Shown here one piece after another: positions 37,750-48,388 of a stretch of 64,000 nucleotides of DNA. The first letter of the stretch is position 1. The number at the start of each line of letters is the position of its first letter. Both the position numbers and the translations under genes were made by a program. Below the pieces are notes generated by a model. The model had not been told where the DNA came from and searched no databases. It saw nothing but the letters and a program-made list of their open reading frames with translations. Source of the stretch: Gelatoporia subvermispora B (lineage: Eukaryota; Basidiomycota; Agaricomycetes; Polyporales; Gelatoporiaceae); contig KB445805.1 in NCBI GenBank assembly GCA_000320605.2, forward strand, positions 614,983-678,982, written 5' to 3'.

Positions 37750-38305
37750 TCACCAACCCGCAGCATACTCCAAGTCCATGATCTCATGCAACAGATACCT
37801 GGGAGCTTGCAGGTGGAACGCAATGTAGCCTCGCATGAAGAATTCCCATGCATCCCTAGCAGGCCCATTCCCAAGGACCGCGCGTGCACTATTTACAGAA
37901 GCGATTGTTGCGTCGACTACATGACTCAATACCTCAGCAGAGGTCATTCTAGTGACAAGTGCGCGATCCTGCACATATGTGCCGAGGTCGCCTCCGAGTT
38001 CTTCCTTGTAGAATGACATGATGTCGCTGCGGCACAAGCGTCAGTGTATTGCAATTTCGGCGTCATGATATTGAGTCAAATCTCACTTGACATATTGTAT
38101 AAATAGCACAGCATCACTGTCGTTGCCCGTATTGATGATTAGACGAAACAAGTGGAGGTGACATTGCTCACGGCATAGCCTGTACGAAGGCTTTCTCGTC
38201 GGGGAACCGATTGATATCCCAAATATACCCAGCATACGCCTCGCCAACACCCGTCTTGATCCTGCGATACTCAACAAAAGCGAGGGATTGAATGCTAAGA
38301 GCCAT
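37750..38305 (-). pseudogene. 5'-truncated sesquiterpene synthase, trichodiene-synthase family
   Basis: Three exons can be joined: 38172-38305, 38087-38116, 37750-38026; 146 aa, where a full enzyme of this family is about 350-380. The piece carries TGVGEAYAGYI and the metal-binding NSE motif NDIMSFYKEE (Asn55, Ser59, Glu63), then EAW-like ARDAWEFFMRGYIAFHL before the stop, matching the C-terminal part of TRI5-type cyclases (farnesyl diphosphate to cyclic sesquiterpene). The N-terminal helices and the DDxxD motif are absent; I searched the 900 bp upstream in all three frames and found neither. No frameshift lies in the remaining part, so the loss looks recent, or the upstream exons were moved elsewhere. 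If expressed it cannot be an active cyclase alone. Confidence 0.72.
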
Positions 38306-38904
38306 TCTCTGTCGGGGGAGCAGGAGAGGCAAACCAGCCCGTCGAAGGGCCAACATGGGTGTTAAACAGCGGTCAGTGCAACACCCACGGAGGGGGGGGC
38401 GGGTTAGGCATAGAGCAGTACACGTAGTCCTCGTACAGTCGTCCAATTAGAAAGACAATGTAGACCCACAGCGGGAATCAAGGACACCGGCGGGAGAACG
38501 CGTCGGGCACGGATGTGGCAGGAAGTTACAAACGCAAGACTAGTTGTGGGAAGATCACGTGATATTTACAAACTCCGAAAGGCTTTTTTTGTAGTGTTGC
38601 AAATCTGCAGTAATTTGTAGTGTTTCGGGGTGACAATTAGTTTCCTGAGACCCACTACAGTCGTAGTGGGAATGCAGCTGTAGCGGTTGCGCCCGTATCA
38701 TCCTTCACAGGCATGAGCGAGCCGTTCCGCTATAGGAACGTGACCCAAAGCGAAGGTGGATGTCGAATGCATGATCTTGACGCGGAAAATCTGCCATCTG
38801 GTGACGTCCGAGTCTGTCAAGCTCCCAGAAGGATCTTTGGAGTGCAGAGGGAGATTTCGAGAGGACCATCCTGCAACATCTTCCTGATAAGAGGACCAAC
38901 CCAG
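38306..38904. other. Region upstream of the terpene synthase fragment
   Basis: Contains a run of nine G at about 38391 and no sequence resembling the missing synthase exons. Confidence 0.45.
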
Positions 38905-39110
38905 AAATGTTCCGATGTTGACGAACACGAGGCTGAGCGAACTCGGAGGCGAAGACCTCATGGCCGTCGAGGATGTCGAGGAGAATCGCAGGCAGGGGTA
39001 AGAGGCGCCCTGCCCAGGTCGGGAATCTGCGTGCCAGCTCCGGGTCGGACCAAGCAACAGTCGGGAGGCCCTCGTCGCGCTTGTTTGCGCCTGTTCGCGG
39101 GTGGACGCCT
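38905..39110 (+). repeat. Inverted repeat, left copy
   Basis: About 206 bp matching the reverse complement of 42850-43058 with scattered differences. Shared blocks include TTGACGAACACGAG, CGTCGAGGATGT, ATCTGCGTGCCAGCTCCGGG and TTTGCGCCTGTTC. On the minus strand this copy stays open with protein-like text (WSDPELARRFPTWAGRLL), suggesting it derives from a coding sequence I do not recognise. Confidence 0.8.
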
Positions 39111-39300
39111 GTGTTCTTACGCGATGACTGTCAACTGCGGTCACGATGTCTAGCATCGCCTTTTCATGACAAGTGTTATACATCTATTCCTAGATTAATA
39201 TACAATATTGATCCACATGGTTGCATATCAGTACAATTGCCGCGCACAAACTTCGAACCTAAAATGATCAGGAAGATATCCTCCAGCAGCCTTCCAACAC

Positions 39301-42300
39301 TCAGTACTCGACAAGTGGGATAACACGACCTGTATGCATGTGAGTAACGATAACATCGCTCCAGCGAACCCGGTGACGTACCAGTGTTATAATACGACGG
39401 CATCCTCTTCCTCCTACCGAGAACCTCGACATCGCCGCTGTCAAAGAACGAATACCCAGCTATCCCACAGTCCATATCAGCTCCACCTGTAAGTAACACG
39501 CCGAAACACGGTACGTACGCATGGTATCCCCATCATCATACACTCCGTCGCCGTTCGAGTGCCCGTTCAGCGGGCGGCCCGTCTTCGAGTCGCGCAGCAC
39601 GCCCGCGTGGTCGACGAACGGCTCCGCGCGCTGGTTTGCCGCGAGGTGCAGTTGGATCAGTAGGCGCTGCACGTCAAGGAGGTACCCGTGGAGCGTGTCC
39701 AGGAAACGGCGCGTCTGCAGATGCTTCGACGAGGCACATCTACCACCAACGCGTGTGCATATGTGAGCTGGCTTCTAGTACACGTGTCGTTTGGACCAGA
39801 CGGAAGACTTACACAGAGATCCCGTCTTCCTTGATGATGTACCCGATACCATACCCCTCCGCAGCGACGGGCCCGAAGCCGAACAGCCGAAGCGCAGGGT
39901 TGCCGCAGTTCGATGTGCTCAGAATCGACGTGCTAAGCGTGGACCAGCCCGGATCAGTGAAGATGGGCGGGAGCGGCTTGCCCGAGGCGTTGTGAACCGA
40001 CGGGGGCGACGGGGAGCGATCCGGAGAGCTGGAGCGCGGTTCGCGGTCGCGCTGCATCAGGCAGTACAGAGCATACAGGTGCCTGAAGGAAGGTCCCGCG
40101 AGATTAGCTCTCGCCGCAAGTCCGCGAGCGCTCCAAAGAACGCACCTGTCCTGGCCGAGACCCTGACTGCACTCCTTCGTCAGGCGGACATGGTTCTGAC
40201 AGGCTTTCCGCAACGTTGCTATCTTCTGCTCAGGGGGTGCATCAGAGAAGAAGGTCTGTATACCTGTCAGTTCGCCGTAAGCTGCCTATGATGACACGCG
40301 CGACGCACCTTCACGAAGTCGACGCTCTGCGGCTGCACGGATCGGATCGCCTCCGTGCGTCCATGTAAGAACGACTTCGTCATCGCTGGCTCATAGGTGC
40401 ATTCAATACGCCCTACACACATCTCAGCCTTCGCTCTCGTTCATACAACCAGTAGCACCCACCATACAGTCCATAATACGCCGCCTGGAACGCCATCTGC
40501 ACGAACGCATCCGGGCTGAACCCATGGCTCGTGATGAAGCCCTTCCCGTACCCCTTGAACTCGAGCGCCTGGCAGTCGTTCTGGCAGATCAGGTCGCTCA
40601 GGCGCGTCTCCGCGAACCGGATCCCCGCGCGCAGCTCCGGGTACAGCGCCCACTCGAGCTTCTTCGGCGCCGTGTCGATCACGTACGCGGGCGACGGCGG
40701 CGGGTGGTGCGCGCCGAGCCCGTGCCGCGGCGCCTTGTACGACTTGGCGTGCGGCGAGAGCGGCGCGTGGAATAGCGTCGGCGCGGACGGGTTGATCGAG
40801 CGCGCGAGGAGCATCAGGCCCTCGGTGAACACGTCCGCGGCATAACTGCGCGATTGTGAGACTGCGAAGGCGCGTGTGATGATTGCTGCGACTCACCGAA
40901 GGACGGTGTGGCCGTCTACGCCGGTATGTTCGAAGTTGATCCCCGCCGATCCGTCTGCGCATACTATAATCTGCAGCTACATTTTCAAGTCCGTGTCAGC
41001 TCCAGTCCACAGAATCACACCGTCCAAACGTACCTTGTCGTACCACCGATTCGTACACGTCCCCACCTGCACGCCCCCGCGCAGGCTATACGTCCCGCAC
41101 AAGAAGTTATTGCACAAATCCGCGAGATTCTCCGGTGACGCGTCGTCGAGGCAGACAACGAACAGCGCGCGGTCGATGACCTCGAGACACTGCTCGTTGC
41201 TCTTGTTGCTAATCAACGCTGCGCGCAGCCCAGCCCAGACGCGCCGATTCTCGGTAGAGAGCACCCCGATCGCGTTGCGCGCGACCTCGTGCACGGGAAG
41301 CTTGTCTGCGTCCTGCACGATCGCCTGAAGGTTGCGCAGGATTTCGCGCTCGGTTAGCACGGGGCGGTTCTCCATGTCCAGGACGTCGAACCAATCTGAA
41401 TTAAGGTAAATTAGCTAGACGCTGTGCAATTGAGCAAGGGGTGGGGTGCTCACAAAACTGCCCTCGCCGCAGCACGACGATATGCCGCGAGTCGGGGTGC
41501 GTCTCCATCTTGCAGCCGCGCCGCGTCGGGATCCGCGCGGTGCCGAACAGACGGGTGTACTGGTCCATGTCGAGCGGTGCCCCGCGCACAGTATCGGGGT
41601 CAAGAATCTCCGCGCGGAGATCATGGATGAAGCCCAGAGACGAGATGATCAGTGATGCCGCGCGGGGAAGCTGTTGGCCTCGGTCTGGTGTAGGATCGTT
41701 CCTAAACGACAACAACGAGAGTCAGGATGGATGGCTTGTGCTGAGGCGGATGCTGGCTAGATGGAAAAGTCGACTATCGCGAGCCCCGATAGGGACATGC
41801 ACCTCTGCCTGTACCTGCGCCGGCCTGCACAGCGTCGCTCGGACTCAGTCTGGGCTGTACACGAGATGCACATACGAAATCAAGGCGTGAGTTCGCGTGA
41901 CGTCACCGGCGCGAGCGGGAGCAGTAGTGGGTGCTGCCGTCGCGTCTGCAGCACGCGGTAACTCATGTGGCTGAACTCGTCAAGTATTGCAACATGAGAT
42001 ATGCTCTCGGGCTACTGCAACACCTCACAAGCATCACAGGGATTTCGCTATCGACAACAATCATAATGACAGACGAAGAATCTGATGAGGGAGTGACAGA
42101 GACACGTACTCGAGCACGAAGAACGGGTTGAGGGCAAGAACGACCGGATCCGAATGTGAGAGGTACGACTCGTACCTACGCCGTGTGTGAGCGAGGGGCG
42201 GTCAGTCACTGGAGACGACGTACCAAAACTCCTCGATGTAGCTGAGTAGACGTATGCGTCAGTGCGCGCGCAGTCGGGACGAAGATAGCGTGCGCACCTC

Positions 42301-42551
42301 GCCTTGTCCTTTGCATACTCGATCAAACGCTCCTGCATGCGCGGCCCGTCGTTCTGCAGAAACTCCTCGACCGCACGCTTCGTGGCTTCGTGTTCCACCT
42401 CGTCCTGCAGGCCCTCGAGCGAAGCGAGATATCTCTTGCACGTCTCTCCGAGGGGTGGGATGGGGAGCTTGGGTAGCTCATCCTGTCGTGCAAAGGTCCT
42501 GTGCTCGGCGGGGTGTGAGTCGAACTTTGTGACGGGGTTGGAGGAGGCCAT
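39301..42551 (-). CDS. Carnitine O-acyltransferase family protein, 13 exons
   Basis: Transfers acetyl (or short acyl) groups between CoA and carnitine, moving acetyl units between compartments. Exons: 42298-42551, 42224-42241, 42110-42175, 41454-41701, 41034-41395, 40897-40976, 40463-40845, 40309-40412, 40146-40255, 39813-40082, 39519-39739, 39382-39486, 39301-39329; 749 aa. The catalytic histidine is in FEHTGVDG (His333). Also diagnostic are NPFFVLENDPTP near 112-124, GKGFITSHGFSPDAFVQMA, TYEPAMTKSFLHGRTEAIR (carnitine site) and the STS motif before NCGNPALRLFGFGPV. The C-terminus ends LVEY, with no peroxisomal SKL/AKL, and no obvious mitochondrial presequence is seen, so a cytosolic, Yat-like form is more likely than Cat2-like. 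One intron (41702-42109) is 408 nt, six times the others. Confidence 0.9.
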
Positions 42552-42849
42552 GGCTGATGCTATCGACCTGATGCGCGGGGTGCAGTAGATATAGGCGGGC
42601 GAGAAGAGGGCGCGGAAGAAGGTTTGACGACCGACATGAGAGCAGAGGCTGCGCGTCGAGGTCGGAGCCTAAGACGAAAGCAGCGATGCGGGGTAATCAT
42701 GCGGACACTGCGATCAATCTCCGCTCCCCCGCGCCTGACCCCGCCTCCGCCCCTCTCCTCGCCTATGCGCCCCCGCACCGACGGACTTAGCACGGCCTAG
42801 ACAATTCCTCGGCCGACCATTTCGGACGCACCCACAAGATGGCCGAGAA

Positions 42850-43058
42850 GGCTTCCACCCGTGAACAGGCGCAAACAGGCGCGACGAAGGCCTCCCGAGT
42901 CAATTGCACCCCTTGTTGCTCGGTCCGGCCCGGAGCTGGCACGCAGATTGCCGGGTTTGGACAAGCGCCCTCTTGACTCTCGTCGAACATCCTCGACGCC
43001 CATGACGTCTTTACTTCCGACTTAGCTGAGTCTCGTGTTCGTCAACAGCCGGAACATC
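42850..43058 (-). repeat. Inverted repeat, right copy
   Basis: Reverse-complement partner of 38905-39110, 3.7 kb away, with the carnitine acyltransferase gene between them. It differs by small indels, including about 14 extra bases near 42900, and its frame is interrupted. Confidence 0.8.
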
Positions 43059-43643
43059 GCTGGATGCCTCCGTCTGGTCAGGGCCAATGTTTCTGGATAT
43101 TCCTATGAAGGCTTACCCCCTAGTACAGTAATACCAGAGACAGTCTTTCTGACGATTTATATACGCACCATGGCAGTCTCTACCACGAGTGCCTTCCTCG
43201 CCTCGGATGCAATTGTACCTCGCTTCCACAGCTCTGATGTGCGTGTATGACACCTGGTCTCATCGAATGCTCTCGGCACCGGCTTGCACAAGGTAAGTAG
43301 ATATTGTCCGCAACATCGCACACCTCCCATGCTCTTCGAACAAAGCAGATAGAACACTCCGCAATATCAAGCGCATGCAGCACGACTTTTGGGGTTGGAC
43401 CGGGGCCGTGACGGCCACTAAATGATCCGTAGCTATATCGCCGTTGGATTGCGTATGCATTTCCAAGTCACGGCAAGGTGCAGAGAACTCGAAGATCAGA
43501 TTCTGAGATAACATGTCTCGATGAAGTCTTGAGAGAAACAGTCCACTTTCAATTGATACAGCTAGTAGGCGCGTTGGAGCCATGTGTCAAAATGAGCAAA
43601 AAGAAATGATATGGAAGAATCAGTGGGTGTACGAGGAAGAGAC

Positions 43644-43683
43644 GCTGTGGACTGGGGGCATTCGCTGTGGACTGGGGGCATTC
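43644..43683 (+). repeat. Two perfect 20-bp tandem units
   Basis: GCTGTGGACTGGGGGCATTC occurs twice in direct succession, at 43644-43663 and 43664-43683. Confidence 0.9.
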
Positions 43684-44053
43684 GAGCCACAGGTTTCGAC
43701 CTGAGCTCCCTCTCAAAGTATCGGAGTTCCTTCTGCACAACATGCATTCAAATGTTGAGGATCACACAGGAATATTCACAGTCATAATCGTTCGAGCATT
43801 GAGCGGGCAGCCCGGACAGCGACATCGAGAGGAAATGCAGCCCGTAGTTCCGGGCTCGGTATCTGCGGCGTCAGTCACCTGAATAAATGTATCGGAGTCG
43901 AATGCGCAGGCCAACCCGGATTCCGTTGGTTGCCACAACATACGACGTCAAAACACGCTATTGCGCCCGTCAGTGCATGCGTCCGACGTCCGCCTCTACA
44001 AGGCTGGTGCTTGAAGCTATAGGATTGCTGAATAACATAAAAGACACAATAGC

Positions 44054-47000
44054 TTACAACTCGTCAGCGCAGCGGCAGTCGCAGCCTGCGACCGGGCATG
44101 TCCCATGTGCCCGACTTCTGTCCTCACTGTAGAACCACTGGAGGATATGTGAGGCATGTCCACCATGTCGACACGTCTGGCAAAAGACAAGTGCCTCGTT
44201 CATGGTATCTGCACAGAGTTCACAACGTTAAATGACAGCCTCGGATAAAGTTTTGACGACACTTACCTCCCGGGTCTATATACGTTGGGAAGTGATTTCG
44301 TCCAGCCGTAGGAGCGATATCGAGCGTCATGAGGCAGATGCAGCATTTGGGCAAAGGGCGAGCGCAGTTCGGGCATGCAGTGGGCTACGCAAAGTCTCGT
44401 CAACAATGCAATAGGAACATCAGCCGCGCATACATACACGGGGGGTATTGGCCGTGGAGAACGGCGGGTCCATGGGCTTGTTACAGTAGTTGCACCGTAT
44501 GAGTATCTGGCGGGGAGCCCACTCGAACGGCGGGAGGTCTCCGCCCTGGACTGCCTTTTGCAGAACCTTCCCGCGGTCGATGTCGAACTGGCAGCGATGG
44601 TGGAATAGCTTCCAGCCATCGAGGAGATCCCTATACGTATCCAGCCACCGGGCCGCACGTGCATCGTGAGCTCGGAATGGGGAGAGCGACGACAGGATAG
44701 CAGCCGATTGGACATCGCCGGTGATGTCCACGTAGGCCTGGAGGACGTCCATTCCAGCGTGGGTCAGCCCGGTCACGATCAGCCCTTCAATATCGCCGTC
44801 GAGGCAACAACGTTCCTTGACCCGGCGCAAGTACGGTGATAGCTCGCGGTCGTCTAAGAATTGGAACGCGATTGCGAGGCGTTCTCGGAGAGGCAGCGAG
44901 TCCTCCTGGAGGACCTCCGTCCAGTCACCCACAGTCAGATAGGAGAGCATGGCGCGGAGGTAAGGGTCTTGAAGCCGGACAATAAGCCGCTCGCAGTGCT
45001 CAATCAATTCGGGGTTCTTCATAATGATGTTGCTCGAAGATGGTGTCAGTGCAGCGAGCATTCCAGACATCATGTGGTGTGTCTCGTCTACGAGATTGGG
45101 TCAGTCGAAAAGCTATATCAATGGAAGCTCGGTGCTTACCTGCGCTTCGCATCAGCAGCTCGACCGCGGCTTTGTGTTGTCCCGTGAAGACAAGCCAACA
45201 GGCAGCTTGCGAGAACCTCTCCTCCTTCTCCCACCTATCAGAAGCGATTAGTCCAGTGATCGCAGTATATTCCATTTCCACATACCTCCGGATGGCATGA
45301 GCCAAGTCATCTTCGGCTAGACTCCACCCGCATAGCTGCAGCGCCAGTTGCCTCTGTGGAAGTCTATTGGTCGCCACTAATGGTCGCCAAGAAGGCCTCT
45401 CGATACCATTACGCGCATTAATCGCGAGCACAGCCGCGACAAAGTCGTCTGGCACAGCAGCAGAGTGGTGACTGCGACGTCTTGAGCCGTGCCGTGACGT
45501 TGATCGGCCTTGTTTCGCCTCCAGAGAGAGACTGGCGATTGTAGGAGTGACAGGAATGTCAAGAAGAGCACGTGGTGGCATGCGGGGAGTGGTAGGTGGT
45601 GCAGATGGTTGTGTCTGAACAGGCTTGAAGCCCTCCCAGATCCCTTGCAGACCTTGGTAGGCGAAGTTGTAGCCATCATGTTTCGGTGAGGGCCAGCATA
45701 GGGCCTCCTCTGCATCTGAAAGAACGTAAGCCTTACCACATGAGTCGTACTCGTTGAATAGGCGACTCACGATTGATCCATAGCCAAACCTCGGGAAGGG
45801 TGACTTCGTCGGGAGAAGTCTCCTTAACGACAATCGAGTTATGTCGTGGCTATAATGCCCATCAGGACGAGACCACGATGAAAAACCCGGGTGCTTACGT
45901 TGATGAGCCCGTAACCCTTGATGACACGACGGCGCATGACCATAGAGATATCATCCGCTACCACCTGTCGGATGCTCTGGCCTCTCAAGTCATGTTTGAC
46001 CAGCGACGTGGTGCTTCCACGTTGCTTATGGTGAAGATGCCTCCCATTGCTTCCACCAAAGCTTGCACCGTTCCAAGCCAAACCGCGTCGTGCCTCCGTT
46101 GCCGGGGTCTCCATGGCGTGCGCGAGATCACTCCGGGCCACGGCATTGTACTCGAACTGCAGACTACGCAATGTCGCCGCGGGGCTGTACGTGCGGCTCC
46201 TCCCGCGTCGCATCATGACGCCCGCCTCTGAGGCTGCAGACGGCGGCGGGTTCAGCGCGGGAAAACCTTCTTCGTCGCCCCTGCCAAACAGCGGCGGAGG
46301 CGTCCCGGAGAGAGTGCGGTTGCGCGGGGCGGATTGCGCACGGCCGGAGTACCTGTCGACGGAATGCGCCTGGGATTGGGGAAGAGAGGGCTGCGCGATG
46401 ATGTCCCACGGCTCGGGGGGCGGCTCAAGGTCGCGAATCCCTGGTATGATGCGGTATGAACGGCCAGTCCCGATAGCGATGTCGCCTCGTGCACTCCAGG
46501 GTGTGTGCTTCGGAGTATCGTGTACTGCGTAGAGTTCGAGGTCGCCATGCTTGTTGGCCACTAGGACGTTCGATGTTAGGGGACAAGGATAGGTGCTGGG
46601 GACGAGCGCAAATGAGACGATGGGGCGCGAGAAGTTCTTTGCTAAGAGAAGTCAGCCCCATGGAAGGAGAGGACGTGATCACTGCACATACTGTGGCGTG
46701 TATCCGCGAGAACAAGGTTGTATGGGGCGTTAGCGCCTCCTTCAGCCGCGGTCGCCGTATTGCTTGAGGTCGTGGCACCCCACGGAAGCATGCTGGACGG
46801 GTTCGCCCATGACGACCGAGGAGCCCGACGAGACTGCGATGAGTCCCGAGACCCGTCACCGTCGGGTGTGGATAGTTCCACCGCCTCAGCCTGTCGCAGA
46901 TCCCAAAATCTGACGTGGTGAGCATCCTTTCCCAGCGACGCGAGGATCCCTCGACGTATACTTGAGAACTCCAGGGATGCAATTGAAGCAGTAGGCGGAA

Positions 47001-47881
47001 CACGCTCGCCGTCCGCGGCCGCATCCTTCTCGGTGAACGTGAGCAGCGGTTGCGACAGTCGGCGGGTGTCCAGGATGGTGATCACTCCCTCGCCGTAACA
47101 TGCCACCCGGTGCATGTCCAGTAGATCAGTGGCAATGCCCTGAACTCTGCAAGACACGCTTGAGGATGGATTCTGGGAATGTCGAGAATCAAAGAGGCGA
47201 AGAGACCGGTTTGACACGCCGGCTAGCAGCAGGTGCTTGGATTGCGGGAGAAAAGATACCGAGGAGACGGTTTCCGCGGTGACGTATTGCGTAACGGTTC
47301 GTGGGTCTCCCCTTGAGCTTGAGGAAGATTGGCTGCGATTGTTCTGGGATCCTGCCATGCTAATGGCTGGGGGAACTGCCGGCTTCAATGTGAGCACGGG
47401 CAGTGCGGCCTGGACATCCCATATAACCAGACTACTGTCATTCCTTGCTTTCTCAAGCCCCGTGGCAAGTATGTTCGGGTCCGCAGACGAGAAGGAAATG
47501 GCGTTGCAAGCTCTCGATGTACGCAGCGGCAACGTTACGGAAGGTCCGCTCGACAGGATGTGGTTGCGGGTATATTTCGTGGCCTCTAATCGAATGAGGT
47601 CCACCTTTCCGTTCGTGAGTCCAACAGCAACAAGGTCGTCCAGATTGGCATCGGGAGACCATGCGAAACACTAGGACAGAGTCAGGACATCATGAACAGC
47701 GGCTCGGTGGAAGACAAGTGCTCACCTTCATCAACGACAAGTCGAGGTGCGACGTCAACTGTCTGATTTCGATTGACTCTGGCAGCCATTCATACAGTGT
47801 AATTTGCGAACCGCCTCCCACTACGAACTTGTTCTCATGGCGAGGATGCCACAGAATGCGTTTGTCTGCTTGAGTGCCCAT
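44054..47881 (-). CDS. MIOS/Sea4 homologue, SEA/GATOR2 subunit
   Basis: Part of the vacuole/lysosome-associated SEA (GATOR2) complex that relays amino-acid status to TORC1. Exons: 47726-47881, 46692-47670, 45899-46641, 45771-45849, 45286-45715, 45140-45234, 44438-45087, 44267-44384, 44054-44208; 1134 aa. The N-terminal beta-propeller starts LWHPRHENKFVVGGG...LYEW and contains FAWSPDANLDDLVAVGLTNG, LVIWDVQ, LRLFDSR and VRFWDLR. A low-complexity insert follows at about 440-590. Then comes an alpha-helical stretch (GFKP, DWTEVL, LPLRERLAIAFQFL, AYVDITGDVQSAAIL). The end is the family's zinc-binding domain: IRCNYCNKPM, CPNCARPLPKCCIC, FCQTCRHGGHASHILQWF and CPVAGCDCRC. An in-frame ATG at 47965 could extend the N-terminus by 28 residues. 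Confidence 0.92.
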
Positions 47882-48388
47882 CTTCGAATCCCCCGGATCC
47901 CGACGCGACGCTGGTTTTGTGGTCTTCTCTACTTTGCCAGAGGCGTCTATGCTTATACGAAGCACTTATAGAATTCAGCTAGACGACCAGAATGAATTGG
48001 CGGCATAGAGCCCCGAAGGGAGGAAGGAGCAAGAGCTACCATACAGAACGAGAAGAGGACGCGACTTGGTGCGTCGCGTCGCGCGTCCAAACCGTTCACG
48101 CGTTCCCCTCGGTTCTTCCTCTGCCTCTGACCCTCTCGATTTTCAAGTGTTGCTGTTGACGAATTCAAACGATTAGGTCTCAACCGCGCTCGCTCCCTGT
48201 GCATCTGATGTGCTAGACTGGATATACAAAGATTTTGCACCGCTCGACACGCTCCTCGCGCATTTCAGAATGGCAAGACAGGACTCAATAGTAGAAAACA
48301 CTCAATCTTGCTGGCCCGAGATATCTTGAGGGCACGGTGTTATACATACATCCAGCAGGAATCAAAGCACAAACGCCACCTCCGTATC
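47882..48388. other. Intergenic, MIOS promoter
   Basis: About 500 bp between the MIOS start and the deacetylase stop; no gene seen. Confidence 0.6.

Larger units (their letters stand above)
42552..44053. other. Intergenic 1.5 kb containing the right inverted repeat
   Basis: Promoter of the acyltransferase on the left, the repeat at 42850-43058, then sequence without a supported gene up to the MIOS stop codon. Confidence 0.5.

Noticed and set aside
40441..40962. 173-codon minus-strand ORF, Arg/Ala-rich
   Set aside because: Shifted-frame shadow of the carnitine acyltransferase exon 7 region.
45839..47024. Several overlapping minus-strand ORFs as separate genes
   Set aside because: They are exons and shadow frames of the single MIOS gene, joined by consistent splice phases.
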